Positions 1 to 12,480 of a stretch of 64,000 bases of DNA are shown here, piece after piece. The stretch comes from Owenia fusiformis (taxonomy: Eukaryota > Annelida > Polychaeta > Sabellida > Oweniidae): NCBI GenBank assembly GCA_903813345.2, contig CAIIXF020000012.1, forward strand, positions 6,139,001 through 6,203,000, given 5' to 3'. The position numbers and the translations under genes are program-made. The notes beneath the pieces are model-generated. The model ran no database searches, was not told where the DNA came from, and saw only the letters and a program-made list of their open reading frames with translations. How positions within the stretch are numbered: the first letter of the stretch is position 1; each line of letters begins with the position of its first letter.

Positions 1-552
1 GGGTAAGTAATTTTCTTTGATACAACGAAACATATGAGTTAAAAAATAAATTGTATGGTTTTCTTATTGTTTTTATGAAACATAACATGCTCCATCACAG
101 CCGACAAATCTATACCAGCCTGTATAAATAATGAAATTTAAGCTTGTGGAATCAGTGAAATTTAAAATTTGCGTAGCCTAATTGTGATTTCTCAAAATTG
201 GCGAAATTAAAACTCAGGAAATATACAAGGAGTGCAGTAGTTCTTTTAGTACTTTTAACTGCAGATTATCATACTTATTAATATTCCAATGTTCATTTAG
301 CCCCCAAATTATCTCTCAATTAAAAATTACTTACCTCGTTACGAGTAGGTAGTTAACGGATTCACCAATAGGGGGCCATATCAGGTCACATACATATAGA
401 TGTTTTCAGTAAACACAATCATATTTTCTCCTGTACAAAAAAGACCTTCATAACAAGGCCTGAATGGAAAATGAGTATCTAATCCAAGAGAGTTCTATTA
501 ATCGCACATAATATCTACATTGTTTGTTTAATGAGCCTATTTTCTTTTGCAG

Positions 553-585
553 GATGCAGTTAGGGAAAAACAAGAGACTGAATGA
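553..585 (+). CDS. possible last coding exon of a gene entering from the left
   Basis: The window opens with GG|GTAAGTAA, which reads as the end of an exon followed by a strong donor site at position 3. The next good acceptor is a polypyrimidine run ending TTTTGCAG at 552. From 553 one frame reads DAVREKQETE and then a stop at 583-585, a charged tail typical of a protein C-terminus. The phase of the upstream exon cannot be known because it lies outside the window. A different frame stays open to 706, so the reading frame is a guess. No function can be assigned. Confidence 0.35.
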   Translation, partial: DAVREKQETE

Positions 586-1852
586 AGAGAAAACTATTAT
601 TTTATATTTATGGATATTTTTATACAAACATTATCTCATTTGTGATTTGTCTCAATTCGAGTTGCAACATCTTAGCGAACAGACTGTAAATATCTACTGT
701 ATATAACTATATGTACTGAACTGTGGGCTAAGACGACCAAAACTAGATATGGTGAGCAATGACAATATCAGTTCTAGTGCCCATGTGGAATGACTGTAAG
801 CTGGTTCGATGGGTTTGAGTGATTTTGGCCATTTTTGGCCCAAAATCATCAAAAGTGAACCCCCACTGGGATTTTTCAAAAGGTGAACCCCCCTTGGCAA
901 ATCCTGTCTACAGGCCTGAGTTCTCTAGTGTCCATGTGGAATGTATATATCTACTCAAGTATGGGCTAATACGCTACACACAAGATCAGATGAACCCCAT
1001 CAATAATGTTCCTGTTTGGATTGACTGAATATATCTACTTACAATGCAATTCCATACAGAGCCAACAGTTTTACTAAAAAACCAGTACAAACTACAGCCA
1101 TTTGTTGATTAGCATAAAATAAACACCTTAATGGTGGAGACATACTGAAATTGGACTGAAATATGTCTCCAACTTTTTTGTGGATGGTGTTTTGCTTTGG
1201 CCGTTGGCAGTTGGTGTCTGCATTTGGCATCTTTAACGAATGGGTGGTGGTTACTTTTGCGTGTTAATGCCTTGTAAAGGTTCACTCCCCTGGCCGAAAG
1301 TTCTTTCAAACTTTCTTTAAATGTGTAGACATATATTATATATAACATGTACAACATCTACAAGTAATATCTACACTTGAGTACATATTAAGTATAGGGA
1401 TTTCACAATTAAAGTTGCAGAACTTAGGGTCAGAGTGAGACAAGCCGACAAAGGGTCGCATATCGGTCAATGTTCAAGACACTATCAAGTTATAATAAAG
1501 TCCTGTTGTGGCAAATGATATTTTTTTCCTTAATAAACGCCCAACCCCTTCTAGAATTACTTCCTACTTTGAAAAGGCGCATGTGCGATTATTAGGATTT
1601 TCAAATAAACGCTCATACGAAATGAACCCAAGGGGGTATTCGTGAGAAACTCCTATACAGGTTATGACTGTACTGCATTGCTCTTTATTAGTTTGTTGAA
1701 CTCCAGAGTAAAGTTCATCCTAGGGTCAACTACTACAACATATATTCTATATATGACTATAAATAGCCTGGTATCGAAGATTGTTGTTTCACATTGCGGC
1801 TAAGCTGTCATCGCATAAGGGCCATGGGAAATAGAAATATACTGTAGTCAGG
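586..1852. other. intergenic stretch, no gene seen
   Basis: AT-rich sequence with only short chance reading frames on both strands. Nothing recognisable as a domain, RNA gene or well-bounded repeat was found here. Confidence 0.5.
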
Positions 1853-2157
1853 CAAGGAGGATTGGCTCCCAGAGTGCAACATCATATTCTGTCCCATATG
1901 TGGGCATGTGATACAAAATTCGAATTCAAACAGCCGCCATTTTGTTCACTTCAACATTTAAATCGTAAATTTTGGTCTTATTTTCTAACGAAAAATTACA
2001 AAACTCACAAGAAATGATCGAGATACTGTAATGGTTCAAATCTTTTGAAATGTTTATTTTTAATTTATAGTCGGTTTTAATTTTAGAAAATAATGACATT
2101 TCGACGTTTTAATTGTTGGAAAATATGAGTTTCGATCCTGGGAGCCAATCCTCCTTG
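1853..2157. mobile_element. MITE with 9-bp target-site duplication (Mutator-like size)
   Basis: The element is 305 bp with perfect 19-bp terminal inverted repeats starting CAAGGAGGATTGGCTCCCA. It is flanked on both sides by the direct repeat GTAGTCAGG (1844-1852 and 2158-2166). A 9-bp target duplication is the usual size for Mutator-like transposases. It has no coding capacity, so it would depend on a transposase elsewhere. Superfamily assignment rests on the duplication length alone. Confidence 0.75.
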
Positions 2158-2597
2158 GTAGTCAGGTATGCAGGAAATTAATGTTGTTGTTGAAATATAA
2201 AACTGCTTATCAAAAGTTCGTGACCCCTGGGCTTCATTCCAATACTAGATCAATGGGTTCCTAAAGGAGGGCACGTTCGTCCCACTGAACAAACTTTGTA
2301 GGAGGAATGTGAGACGCACTTTCCGCCTGACTAAATAAAATGATGACGATAGAATCATCGAATACCTCTCCTTTGTTACGTAAACGGAACTTCAAAAAGG
2401 GTTAAGCTATTTTATTTTAACAGCTTCCGTTTTAAGCTTCCGTTTTAAGCTTCCGTTTACGTGTCCGGCGTTTTCTGCCAACAAATTACAAGAGGGGTCC
2501 GTCATATGGAAAAGTTATTACTTTTATCACATTTTAGCAATATCATATTTACCATAGTAACGTAGTTCCGATTCGGGACAAAGCGCCATGTTACATC

Positions 2598-3240
2598 GGT
2601 AAAGATTAAAAGGTGGATTGGATCGAGTGGATTGGATTCATGTAAAAGGTGGATTGGATTGGCTATCTTCAAAATATGGATTTTCCTTTAAAAAATTCTA
2701 TTGATCTCCCTCTAGGAAGATTGGTGCTCTCTTCACTTGCACAATGTCAAATAATAGATGTAATATTATTTTGCTTGGGTGGGCTAGAAGGATGACCTGG
2801 TACCCGCTTTCTGATATACGATCTTATTCATTCCAAGTGTAATTTGAGACATTTCATAAATCATAAGGCAGACTGGTTTGAAGATCCATATCATCCGTTT
2901 TCAATCCAAACTGAACGTGCCAGAAATGCTTTGTGAACATTCACACATCAATTTGAATGACAGGTTTTCTTTTTCTAAAGATCTATGTCTTACAAAAGTT
3001 GATTTACAAGGAAAGCAGTTAAATACTTAAGAGTGCCCATGAACTAATTGGAGTATGTATTTGTCATTGCTTTGTTCTGATTTCTCAAAAGGGACCTGTA
3101 ATACTGTAGAGGGAAATTGTTAAGAGGGAGATCAACAGAATTATTTTTATAAGAAATTCGACATTTTGAAGATTCCCGATCCAATCCACCTTTTACATGA
3201 ATCCAATCCACTCGATCCAATCCACCTTTTAATCTCTACC
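2598..3240. mobile_element. foldback MITE with 8-bp target-site duplication (hAT-like size)
   Basis: The element is 643 bp. Its long inverted arms begin GGTAAAGATTAAAAGG on the left and GGTAGAGATTAAAAGG on the right (reverse complement), and both contain short repeats of the type GGTGGATTGGAT. The flanks carry a perfect 8-bp direct repeat, GTTACATC, at 2590-2597 and 3241-3248. An 8-bp duplication suggests hAT, P or a similar superfamily. No transposase is encoded. Confidence 0.75.
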
Positions 3241-3926
3241 GTTACATCTTACTTTGTAACAAAGTACCAATCCAAGGAGTACTGAGCAATGAATGAAGTT
3301 ACGCTTAGGTCAAGATGAATTTTATGTAATGTTACAAGTGTTCTTATTTTTGGCAATATTTTTTACCTTAAAAGACTCAGTCACATTTGCTTTACGGTGG
3401 CTGTAGCTTCACAAAATTGAAACTGAGAAAATTCACGTGATACTGCTTATTCCTATATTTCATGCTGCATTTTTTCGATTTGGGGAGCTACGGCCGCCCT
3501 ACGGTTGCCGTAGGATGTGACTGAGATTTTACTCCATCGTTTTCGGAGGGAAGGAACTGAGTGCATGATGTCTAGAACTATGAACTAGTTTTAATAACCT
3601 TTCGGTGCCCCAAAAACCGGATACGTTCCAATCACGCCACTAATTGTTTATAAGCAAACGAAATAAACATTTGATCATCTTTCAATCTAGCGGGTACTAT
3701 GACATTGTAAGAAAATAATGGGTCAGGGCTAAGATTTCAATGCCAGATCAAATTGAACTAAAAACAACACGTGACGTACGAACAGCCAATCTGGTGCTAT
3801 GATAGGTTTTTAATTGGACACACACGATTATTTGTAGCAGAGATTTGGGGAACGATATTTCATATTAGGATAGCATTTTCACAAGGATTAGGAATTAAAC
3901 AGAATTTAATTGTCAGCAACTGAAAA

Positions 3927-6900
3927 ATGCGTTCCTTATTCTTTGTTTTCGCTTTAATAGCTGCATGGTAAGTATTTCATTATTGTTATTTAGCTAGTAT
4001 AATTGAGTATAAAATACAATTTATTGTCATTGTTACTTACTAAAAAATAGTGAGAAAACTGGAAATTTAATCAGGCTACATTTACATGCAAATGCGATTT
4101 TATAATTTTGAAGAGTGAAGATTTGAAAGCGCATCATAAATAGAAAAATTATAGCCAGGAGATATTTTCAAGACGGAATTTATAAGATATTATTCCATAG
4201 TTAGCATGATATTCATTGGATAACATGTGAAAATAAAAACGGTATTTTTGTGATCAGTGGTAAAATATGATATTTTTGACAAATTTTCACTTAACCATAG
4301 CATACGGTTTTTTAACCATGACATACGACGTCGTATGCGATGGTTAATGGATTTTTGCTACTTCAGACTCAAAACGAGGCTAAGTGTCAACATCGCCGGA
4401 TCGTTTGGAAAATTCGAATAACCCAGATGCGAGTAGAAATAATCTTGATTTACGTCATTAAAAATTCAAAATTCAGTCAAAGTGATGTCATATTTGAAAT
4501 CTGCATGTAAAAGTACATCTAAAAATATGGTTTCAAAAATTGTTTATCAACTTTGAAAATTTAATTTTTTTTGAAAATGTGACTTCTTGTTCGGGTTGAT
4601 TCCCCATAGACCCCATGATACAAAATCACAAAAAGTGAAATGTCTTTTCTTGTATTGGATAGATAACATTATCTTTTACTGGACATATTTCAGTTTGCAT
4701 AACTATTAGATACATAAGGGTTATATGAAAATTGAATCATTAAAACAGATGTGATTTGAGTTTAAGGGAACTTTCTCCTATACCCGCCATGCTATCTGAC
4801 CCGAACGAGCCACCTGGTGGTGAATCTGGTAACTACCTACTCGCATCTGCGTTATTAAATGACTTAATTTCCGACAATTCTGATGATGACTTTAACTATG
4901 GAATAAAAAGAACATCCTATGATTTACTCGTGATATGATTTTAATCCACTCATGGATATTAATATCTGCACTCTCTCGCTACGCTCGCTCGTGCAGATAT
5001 CATATCCATTCGTGGATAAAAATCATATCACTCATAAATCATAGGATATCCTCTATTTATGACATGTTTCAGCGATGGACGAGCTCAAAATGCGCCTGAG
5101 GATTACACCATGGCGTTGTTCGAGTTGTATTCACTTGTCCCTACTGGCCTAGACTTCGATGTTGACGTAAGTACTATAACCAACTGAAACTCAGTAAAAA
5201 CGCTTTTAACGTTACTAAAACAAAAAATTTAACGTCGTTGATGTATTTTCCAATTCTTAATATTTGGAGGGTATTTGGCGGATTAGAACTCTATCTAGGA
5301 TCCAGGGGGTGCCAAAAGTGTCGGAACATATATTGAGTACAGACGATGTACAACTCTTTCTTGAACAATTAAAATCAAAAATAACCAGGGATGTAGTTAG
5401 GATTTTAATGGTCAAGGCGTATTATAAATTGGCGAGGCGAAGAAACTACGCGTACAAAAAGAACAAATTACCGATGCTTATATGCAAATAAGCGAATTTT
5501 TCAAATCGCCAAAATTCGCCGAAATAAAGCTGGCGTCAAATTAAATCAAACTATAAAATATATATTTCATTGATGGGCATGATAATTCTTTTATACGTTT
5601 CAACAATTTTTGAATTTATATCATAACTGCATAATGATCCTTGGAGTAAACACTCCTGCGCAAAGGATCAGTGACTGTGATACCTTTAAATATATAAGAT
5701 CCCTTGACACCATATTTACTTATCTGGTGCCGTATACCAAAGTTGTAGACGCAGCGATGTAGGTCTGAAATGGACTTCTTTTCGGAAAATATGGACGAGA
5801 ATGATGAAAAAGACGTACAGTATTGAATCTCTGTATTATAAAGTAATGTACCGACAGAAAGCATATTTTTTGTTTTCAATGCACCTTTGAAGAAAAACTG
5901 TGCAGTATATAGTGACTGGTAGGTGTAAACTTTAAACTAACGATTTTTGCGAGTTGACCGCGACCCGTGTGAATCTGAAAAAGATAAATAGACAAGTTTC
6001 ACTGGGGGGTATCGTGATGCAACAACACCGTGTTGTTGCATCAAGATGGCCAGACTTCCGGTGATAGATTTTCGTACGATGTTTTGTTTTCCCAATTTAC
6101 ACCCATTTCTAGGACGAGTTGCTCAATAATCATACACATGCAGTTAGCACATGATCTATATTTTAAAAAACTGTCATTGGTATACACGTAGCATCATCAA
6201 GAAGCGATAAATTCGTGGTTTTAATTCCTCACTATTGATGCAACAACACCACTCTGTTTCTTATCGATGATGCAACAACACCAATGTGCTGATGCAAAAA
6301 CGCCAATATAATGTATCATTGAACAACAAGAGAAACTGTTTTATGTTCTGTTTACAGGTGTAGGTTGGGACATGAATAAAACGCGTGGGTCAGTGGTCCA
6401 TGAACGAAACGTATTTTGTTTGGTTTCTTTGTCTATATCAAAGTTAAAAGGATATACAAGGCAAACTAAATAAAGTACAGAATCCCCGGGAGGCAATCTC
6501 ATTGATATTGTATCTGTCTGAAAAATAAAGATTATACATTTTCTAAATTAAATGCCCTTGATTTACTGTATGGAAATTGCTTACAAATAACTAATATAAT
6601 TTTGGAAAGACAACAGATATCAGTCATTTTGTGTTGTTAGTACCTCAATTGAAATACTCAATTCTGATTGGTTGATGAGCGGGCAACAAAATGTATTGCT
6701 AGTACCTCAACTGAAATACTCGATTCTGATTGGGTGATTAGCGGTCAAAATTATGTACTGTTGACCGCTACTAGGTACTGTTGACCGCTACTTCTGAAAA
6801 AAAGTTTCATGACGTCACAAAAAAAACATGGAAGACGGACATTTTGTAAATGTTGAGGAAAATGACTTTACTAGGCGACAAGAATAGCAAAAATACAAAT

Positions 6901-9900
6901 AGAAACTTAAAATTAACATTAATTCACTAACGAGTACGCCGTGATGTGCCAAATACAGAGTTAAGCTTCTTGCACTGTCTCCATATTTTCTAAAAAATAT
7001 TGCTAACGTGGTTCGGAGAAAAGGTTGTGAAATGAAGCCATGCCGATTGATGATCGTCGTCTATATGTGTATTATTAGTTTACTCGGACTAACAAAACAA
7101 TTGTAGATCTCTCCATTCGATCAACCGTCAAAATCATATACCTCGACTGTAAACCTTGAAACTACTGTTGACCTCGACCTTCGGTCTCTGTCAACAGTAT
7201 TTTTTGGGTTTACAGTCTCGGTATACAATTTTGCCGGTTGGCCTCTGGGGAGGTCAACAATTGTAAACAGTTGACCACTACTAGGTACTGTTGACCCCTA
7301 TTTTTTAAAAATTGTTTTTTTAATGTTGAAATTTTTTTAATTTTGAAAAAATAAGTTGTGTAAAAAATTACAAGTATTCGACGGTTTGGGGATTTTTTGC
7401 TAAAATATGATACCTTTACTTATCAAATATGTTCACGTGATATTCGATTATATATTCGTCCAATTATTATATTATTTGGACTAACAGAACAATTGTTAAC
7501 CTCTCTTTTCGGTCAACTGGCAAAAGTGTCCTCGACCTCTGGTCTTGATCAACAGTACTTTCAAGGTTTACAGTATCGGTATACAATTTTGCCAGTTGAC
7601 CTCAAGAGGGGTCTACAATTGTTTATTGTATATCCTTTGTTATCCCACCCAAAGTTTGATGTCATATATCAAGTTGAAGAGTTGTATACGCTGCTCGGGA
7701 GTTTACGCTATCCAGGAGTTGTACATCGTTCTCAAGAGTTGTATAGGATGAGTGTTGGTTTAATGATATTGCAGTTATACAATGCTATTATATAAAAGTT
7801 ATTTACTGAGAGGGATTCAATATTGGTTTTATTTCGAGAGACAATATGATATTTCCCGAGGGCCCGGGATATCTGGGATAACTGTACCCCTATCAATTTA
7901 CCTTTTTGGGCCCTAAATCTTATCACTTTTGTTTACCTTTTTACTCAGTCGGAGAGAAGGAATCCAAAGAGAGCAATAATTCTACATGTGCGTCGTGCAA
8001 GATTTCCATTAAACGTGTAACTAAACGGCCTCTCTAATAAAGTCAATTAGACGTTTTTACACGTTGGCTCTCCAAATTGTAGGAAATAAAGAATCATGTC
8101 ATATTATATCATAGATGAAGCAATCATCCCATCAACATATCAGCTCACGAATGTCACAGTTAAACTGTTTTAGTTATAATTTGATAAACAGTGGTAACGT
8201 ACATCTACTAGTTTATCACTGTTCCACAGAAGGATGACAGATAATATCATGATAATATCCAATAGCTCATCATGTTTACCGAGAACGAAAGATATTTGTC
8301 CACCATTTTGAATGATACTAACTGGAGTCAGGGTCATCAAGCTATGGAACAGTGGTTTATGAAAATAGATTGGGTTACTAAAGCTTGCCATGTTAAAGGC
8401 GATTGAACTATGTTATAGAATAACGTCCAGTACATTATAATATGTAAAAGTATAAATTTTTGAAAATACATATAAAGATCTTCGCCCGCAGGACGTGTAT
8501 TTTGAATGCCTTGAGAAGAACGCAAATATGGGTAGGCTAATTGGTAACGGTATTGCAATAGTAGCATTTAAAAATCTGTTCCTCTCGAGATAGTCTTCTG
8601 AAATTATAGTATTAATTGGTGTTGCTGCATCATTGCTCAAATCTAGAGGAGTGTTGTTGCATCTTCGGTTTGGTGTTGTTGCATCAATAGTGAGGAACTA
8701 AAACCGTGAACTTATTGCTTCTTGGTGATGGTATATGTATACTAATGACAGTTTCTTTAAATATAGATCGTGCGCTAACTGTACGTGTATGGTTATTGAG
8801 CAACTCGTCCTAGAAATGGGTTTAATTGGGGAAACAAAATATCGTACGAAAATCTATCACCGGAAGTCTGGCCATCTTGATGCAACAACACGGTGTTGTT
8901 GCATCACGATACTCCCCAGTGAAGTTTGTTATGGGTTCTTGCAAGGTTAGATAAGCATTATTAAAACGTGGCATTATCTTATGAAAATAACTATGGCATA
9001 AATGATCGTTCTCTTCTTTTGAATCACTCTACCAAGGCCATGAATATCTAACGTAATTTTCTTAATATTTGCTTATAGCAACAGCAATTGCTGAAAACTG
9101 TAATTTAAGTCCTTTTTAGCAGTTTCTGTTACGTCTAAGTGCCCTTTCTATCGGTCAAATCGGAGATGCCAATTTTTTGCATTATGCCCAGATTTTTGGG
9201 ATATTCTGTTGTTATGGCATCTGTCCCCGTGTTTGAGATATACTCCAAAGGTGCTGAACCAATGTTAACAAATTCCTGTCGACCGACTACCACCACTCGC
9301 CAGCACTGTGCAAAATGTGCGATATCTCTTGCTTTATTTCAGGAGATTTGCATAAATAGTCTGCAGACACTGTTTATTCGACACGATCCCTACAGTTCTA
9401 ACACAAATGCATATTTATGTTTACCAATTAATTGATCTGATTTAGCGGCGGACATATTATTTAAAAATGCCACAACCGACTTTCCAAACTAACAATGTAC
9501 TTTATCATCACAGAAATGTTTATTATTAAAATACCATAACCATATTACCCTAGATATCCAGACGCAAAAATAAACAAAAGCGATTATTAATAGTTTAAAT
9601 GTACCATCTTGGCAAACTAAGAATAACTATAGGGTGATCCAAATTTTATGTTTTTTCTTACAAATAAAGATGGAAACATGTATCATTTTTAGAAATACGT
9701 GAATAGTTAACAATTTGAAAAAATGCTTGGAGGATTCGAACTTCTCAAAATCATGAATTGGCTATTTTGATCTTTAAAATGTACTAAAAAACGATATTGT
9801 CGTTGAATGAAACAATTTAAACTTACACAAATCATACTAATTGCTTGTTCATTTTAGATGCTACTTGCTGAGCCAAACACACGCACCAGACGAGCCATAG

Positions 9901-12162
9901 TAAGTAATATCAAAGGATTTAAAGGCGCACTTTGGGAATTTTTTGGGCAAAATAATGACTTCCATTTAAATTTCATAGTATGTCCAATGTGTTGATAAGA
10001 ACCTTATCTTTCATTTGACACCAACAACAGCTCAAATAGACCACATCAAAGCTTACATTAAATTATCAAAAAATATTTCGATCTGTCAAGATTTATATAT
10101 CAAGTTTTTATCAATGTCATTGAAAGATGGCAGAGTTGTTTGTATTACATGATACATTCATTTTTATAGAAGTGTCGCCATCTTTTAAATCAATAGTAAT
10201 TTAAAACATGCACTTTCAGACTTTGTTTAACATGTGCATGCATGTCTAATGATCTCTGAACTACAAATGCTTTTTTCTTTGTGAGTTACTTTTTTCTTGA
10301 TTCAATATCAAAGCAAATCAAACTTTGTGTCATATTTGAGCTAGTGTGTGAGTAACATGTTTCAATGATTACTTTTTTTTATTTTTTCTTCTAAATTAAG
10401 TATAGTGCAGCTTTAAGCCTTTGACTCAGTGCAATGTTGAATGACCATTTCTTGAAGCTATTGCTTTCCAAAATTTGCACGAGATGCTGTGTATCGAGTG
10501 TTAATTTTAGGAAACAACGCCAGAAAGGAATGGTCAAATTTTATCATTTTCCTGATTTTAATTTTCGTAATGACAAGAAACTTCCCATTGGATAACATTA
10601 TGAAGATAAAATTTCCGACATTTAATTTTCCGAAACAGACAAAAAATTAGGCAATAGGCAAATTAAATGATTGGGCAAAATTACCACTTCTACAGTATTC
10701 GTAAGGCAAAAGCTGACTACTGGTCCTGCTTTAACAATAGTCTGGCGGTCGTACAATTAACATCTGAGGCCCGGGTATACTGTCATCTATTTAAAAAAAC
10801 AGTCTTATTCTTATCCATTAAGCTTATAAAAATCAGTCTTATAGTAATCTCTAGTAAAAGATAAAGTATAATATGCACGTATACACCACGCATTAACAAC
10901 TCAGTACACTAGCGGACATTTTAAACATTTTAATTTAACGTATTCCTGATTAACATGTTATATCATGTACTTCCAGTCATACAACTTTATATCATGTTAT
11001 ATCATGTACTTCCAGTCATACAACTTTATATCATGTTATATCATGTACTTCCAGTCATACAACTTTATATCATGTTATATCATGTACTTCCAGTCATACA
11101 ACTTTATAACATGTTATATCATGTACTTCCAGTCATACAACTTTATTGATGTGATGTTCAGCCACACAGATGATGATGGCGACAATTTGATCTCTGTTGA
11201 TGAATTCAATAATATGTTTAAACATTTCGACGATGACGGTGAGTTAAACAAGTCTCGCGAGAGAGCCACGTGATCAACCGAAACTCTCTAGATTAAAATC
11301 GTTGTTCACGATGCTTGTATATTAAAATTTTTTTTTTGAAAAACTCTAGAATATTCCAGAATAACAAATCTCCCGAAAGCACATAATTCAAAACTTAGTG
11401 AGAACACGTTTATTTTACTCTCTACCATCTATGATGTATGAAAGACCATTGGGTATTGATTATGTTGCAGACGATGACTCCATCAGTGCCCAAGAATACG
11501 TCCGCGGTTTCAAGAAACGCGGTTACGGTAGTCCGCACATGGGAAGAATGTTGTTCCACGCTGGAGACTTGAACAAGAATGGGCGCATCGAGACTGACGA
11601 TCTGGCGACTGTTCGTTTGCGATTTGACATTAATGGAGATCATATTGTTACTAAACAGGAATACACGCAAAAATGGCAGATGGTTTGTATTTTGCTTCAT
11701 TCAATTGAAATATATGCAATATGAGACATCTTGGGTAGAATAAACTTGAACTTCGTAGTGAAAAGTATAGTCTTGCTTCAATCCCTCCATACTTACACGA
11801 CCCTGTTGTTGATGTAGATAGGGGAGGGGTTGGGTCCAGGGTCTTGAAGCAAGACTATGAAAAGGATACTATGTATCGGATTCATAAAACAGTATCAGGT
11901 CCTTCTCACATTTGATTAAAGGGGAAATGATGCTATCATTGAATTTCGAAGAATACTTTGGTCAAGTCAGAATACTTCGGCAAGAGTCAGATTAGTTAGG
12001 TAGTCAGGAACACTTTGGCGACGCCCATAAACTGTGATCTGAAGAAATAATTTTTAAATGCAACTTTTGTAATTGATCTGCCCTGTACATTGACCTTGTC
12101 TTTGATCATGGTCTTGCTTTTCGCTTTTACAGATTCTTCGTGCTGTGCAGATGTTTGGCTAA
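3927..12162 (+). CDS. secreted four-EF-hand calcium-binding protein, 5 exons
   Basis: Exons are 3927-3967, 5073-5166, 11133-11238, 11471-11682 and 12133-12162. Every junction is GT-AG and phases match (2, 0, 1, 0), giving 160 residues. Residues 1-19 form a hydrophobic signal peptide (MRSLFFVFALIAAC...). Loops with Ca2+-ligand spacing lie at 58-69 (DDDGDNLISVDE), 78-89 (a run of six Asp, then SISAQE), 113-124 (DLNKNGRIETDD) and 133-144 (DINGDHIVTKQE). Loop starts are only 20 residues apart within each pair, against about 36 in calmodulin, so a single helix must serve both loops. The product probably binds calcium outside the cell or in the secretory pathway; secreted EF-hand proteins are common in invertebrate biomineral matrices and haemolymph, but a role here is inference. 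Intron 2 carries a large foldback transposon, and exon 3 starts inside a minisatellite. Confidence 0.85.
4911..5051. repeat. long hairpin just upstream of EF-hand exon 2
   Basis: Arms of about 60 bp (CCTATGATTTACTCGTGATA... and its near reverse complement ending ...AAATCATAGG) surround a short loop rich in CGCTACGCTCGCTCG. It ends about 20 bp before the acceptor of exon 2 at 5073. It looks like a small foldback MITE in intron 1. Another imperfect palindrome, CATACGACGTCGTATG, lies at 4322-4337. Confidence 0.6.
6000..8921. mobile_element. 2.9 kb foldback DNA transposon, TIR CACTGGGG, 6-bp TSD
   Basis: Terminal inverted repeats of about 280 bp start CACTGGGGGGTATCGTGATG and end with the near reverse complement. 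The flanks carry the 6-bp direct repeat AAGTTT (5994-5999, 8922-8927). Each arm holds a perfect 13-bp-arm palindrome built from GATGCAACAACAC and two or three further copies of that motif (around 6236, 6267, 6290 and 8618, 8650, 8672), which look like transposase-binding sites. The interior has nested palindromes and a duplicated block (7087-7267 and 7478-7624). No transposase frame was recognised, so it is probably nonautonomous. It sits in intron 2 of the EF-hand gene. Confidence 0.75.
10530..10700. repeat. dispersed repeat, copy 1 (copy 2 at 60814-60985)
   Basis: About 170 bp closely match 60814-60985 in the same orientation, sharing blocks such as CATTGGATAACATTATGAAG and GGCAAATTAAATGATT. 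Related fragments with the motif GCCAAATTAA occur near 42870 and 43130. It is an interspersed repeat of unknown class; no ends or target duplication could be defined. Confidence 0.65.
10955..11149 (+). repeat. 39-bp minisatellite, about 5 copies, containing the exon 3 acceptor
   Basis: The unit starts ATGTTATATCATGTACTTCC and repeats at 10955, 10994, 11033, 11072 and 11111. Each copy carries TTCCAG|TCATAC, and the last of these is the acceptor that opens EF-hand exon 3 at 11133. The unit is 13 codons and has no stop in the frame of exon 3. Use of an upstream copy would therefore add 13, 26, 39 or 52 residues in frame. Confidence 0.8.
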
Positions 12163-12446
12163 CACTGTTTATAGATGGCGTAGAGGAGAAATATTCTCAA
12201 GCCCAACAAAACTGAAGAAAGATCCATTTTATACGCCTCATTCACATCATTGCAAAAAGGTGCAATGGACAATACGGACAATAAGACATTATTGATATCA
12301 CAGATTCATAGTAACAGTGATTTAAAATAATTCATTTTATAAAGCTATACTTTTAACTCTACAATAGGTTTATATCCCTTTTCATCTTGCAAATATTAAA
12401 TGATATTTATAATACGCCTCTTTTGTTTATGTTTCTCAGTTTTATA

Positions 12447-12480
12447 AATAAATCAGATAAACGTCAAATCTTAAAATAAA
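12447..12480 (+). terminator. poly(A) signals of the EF-hand gene
   Basis: AATAAA occurs at 12447-12452 and again at 12475-12480, 285-315 bp after the stop codon at 12160-12162. Either could direct cleavage; no other gene ends nearby on this strand. Confidence 0.55.

Noticed and set aside
4756-4938. Short acidic frame starting MSLRELSPIP
   Set aside because: It runs into the 4911-5051 hairpin and has no splice site in the right phase for the EF-hand gene.
8735-8950. Open frame of 71 codons with several Cys
   Set aside because: It lies in the right terminal repeat of the 6000-8921 transposon; the left repeat has no matching frame.
9858-9899. Exon-like segment with signal-peptide-like continuation (CYLLSQTHAPDEP) ending at a GTAAGT donor
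   Set aside because: It gives a stop or the wrong phase when joined to exon 1 and exon 3; the 5073-5166 exon fits both phases exactly.
11422-11700. Minus-strand frame of 92 codons
   Set aside because: Shadow of EF-hand exon 4 on the other strand.
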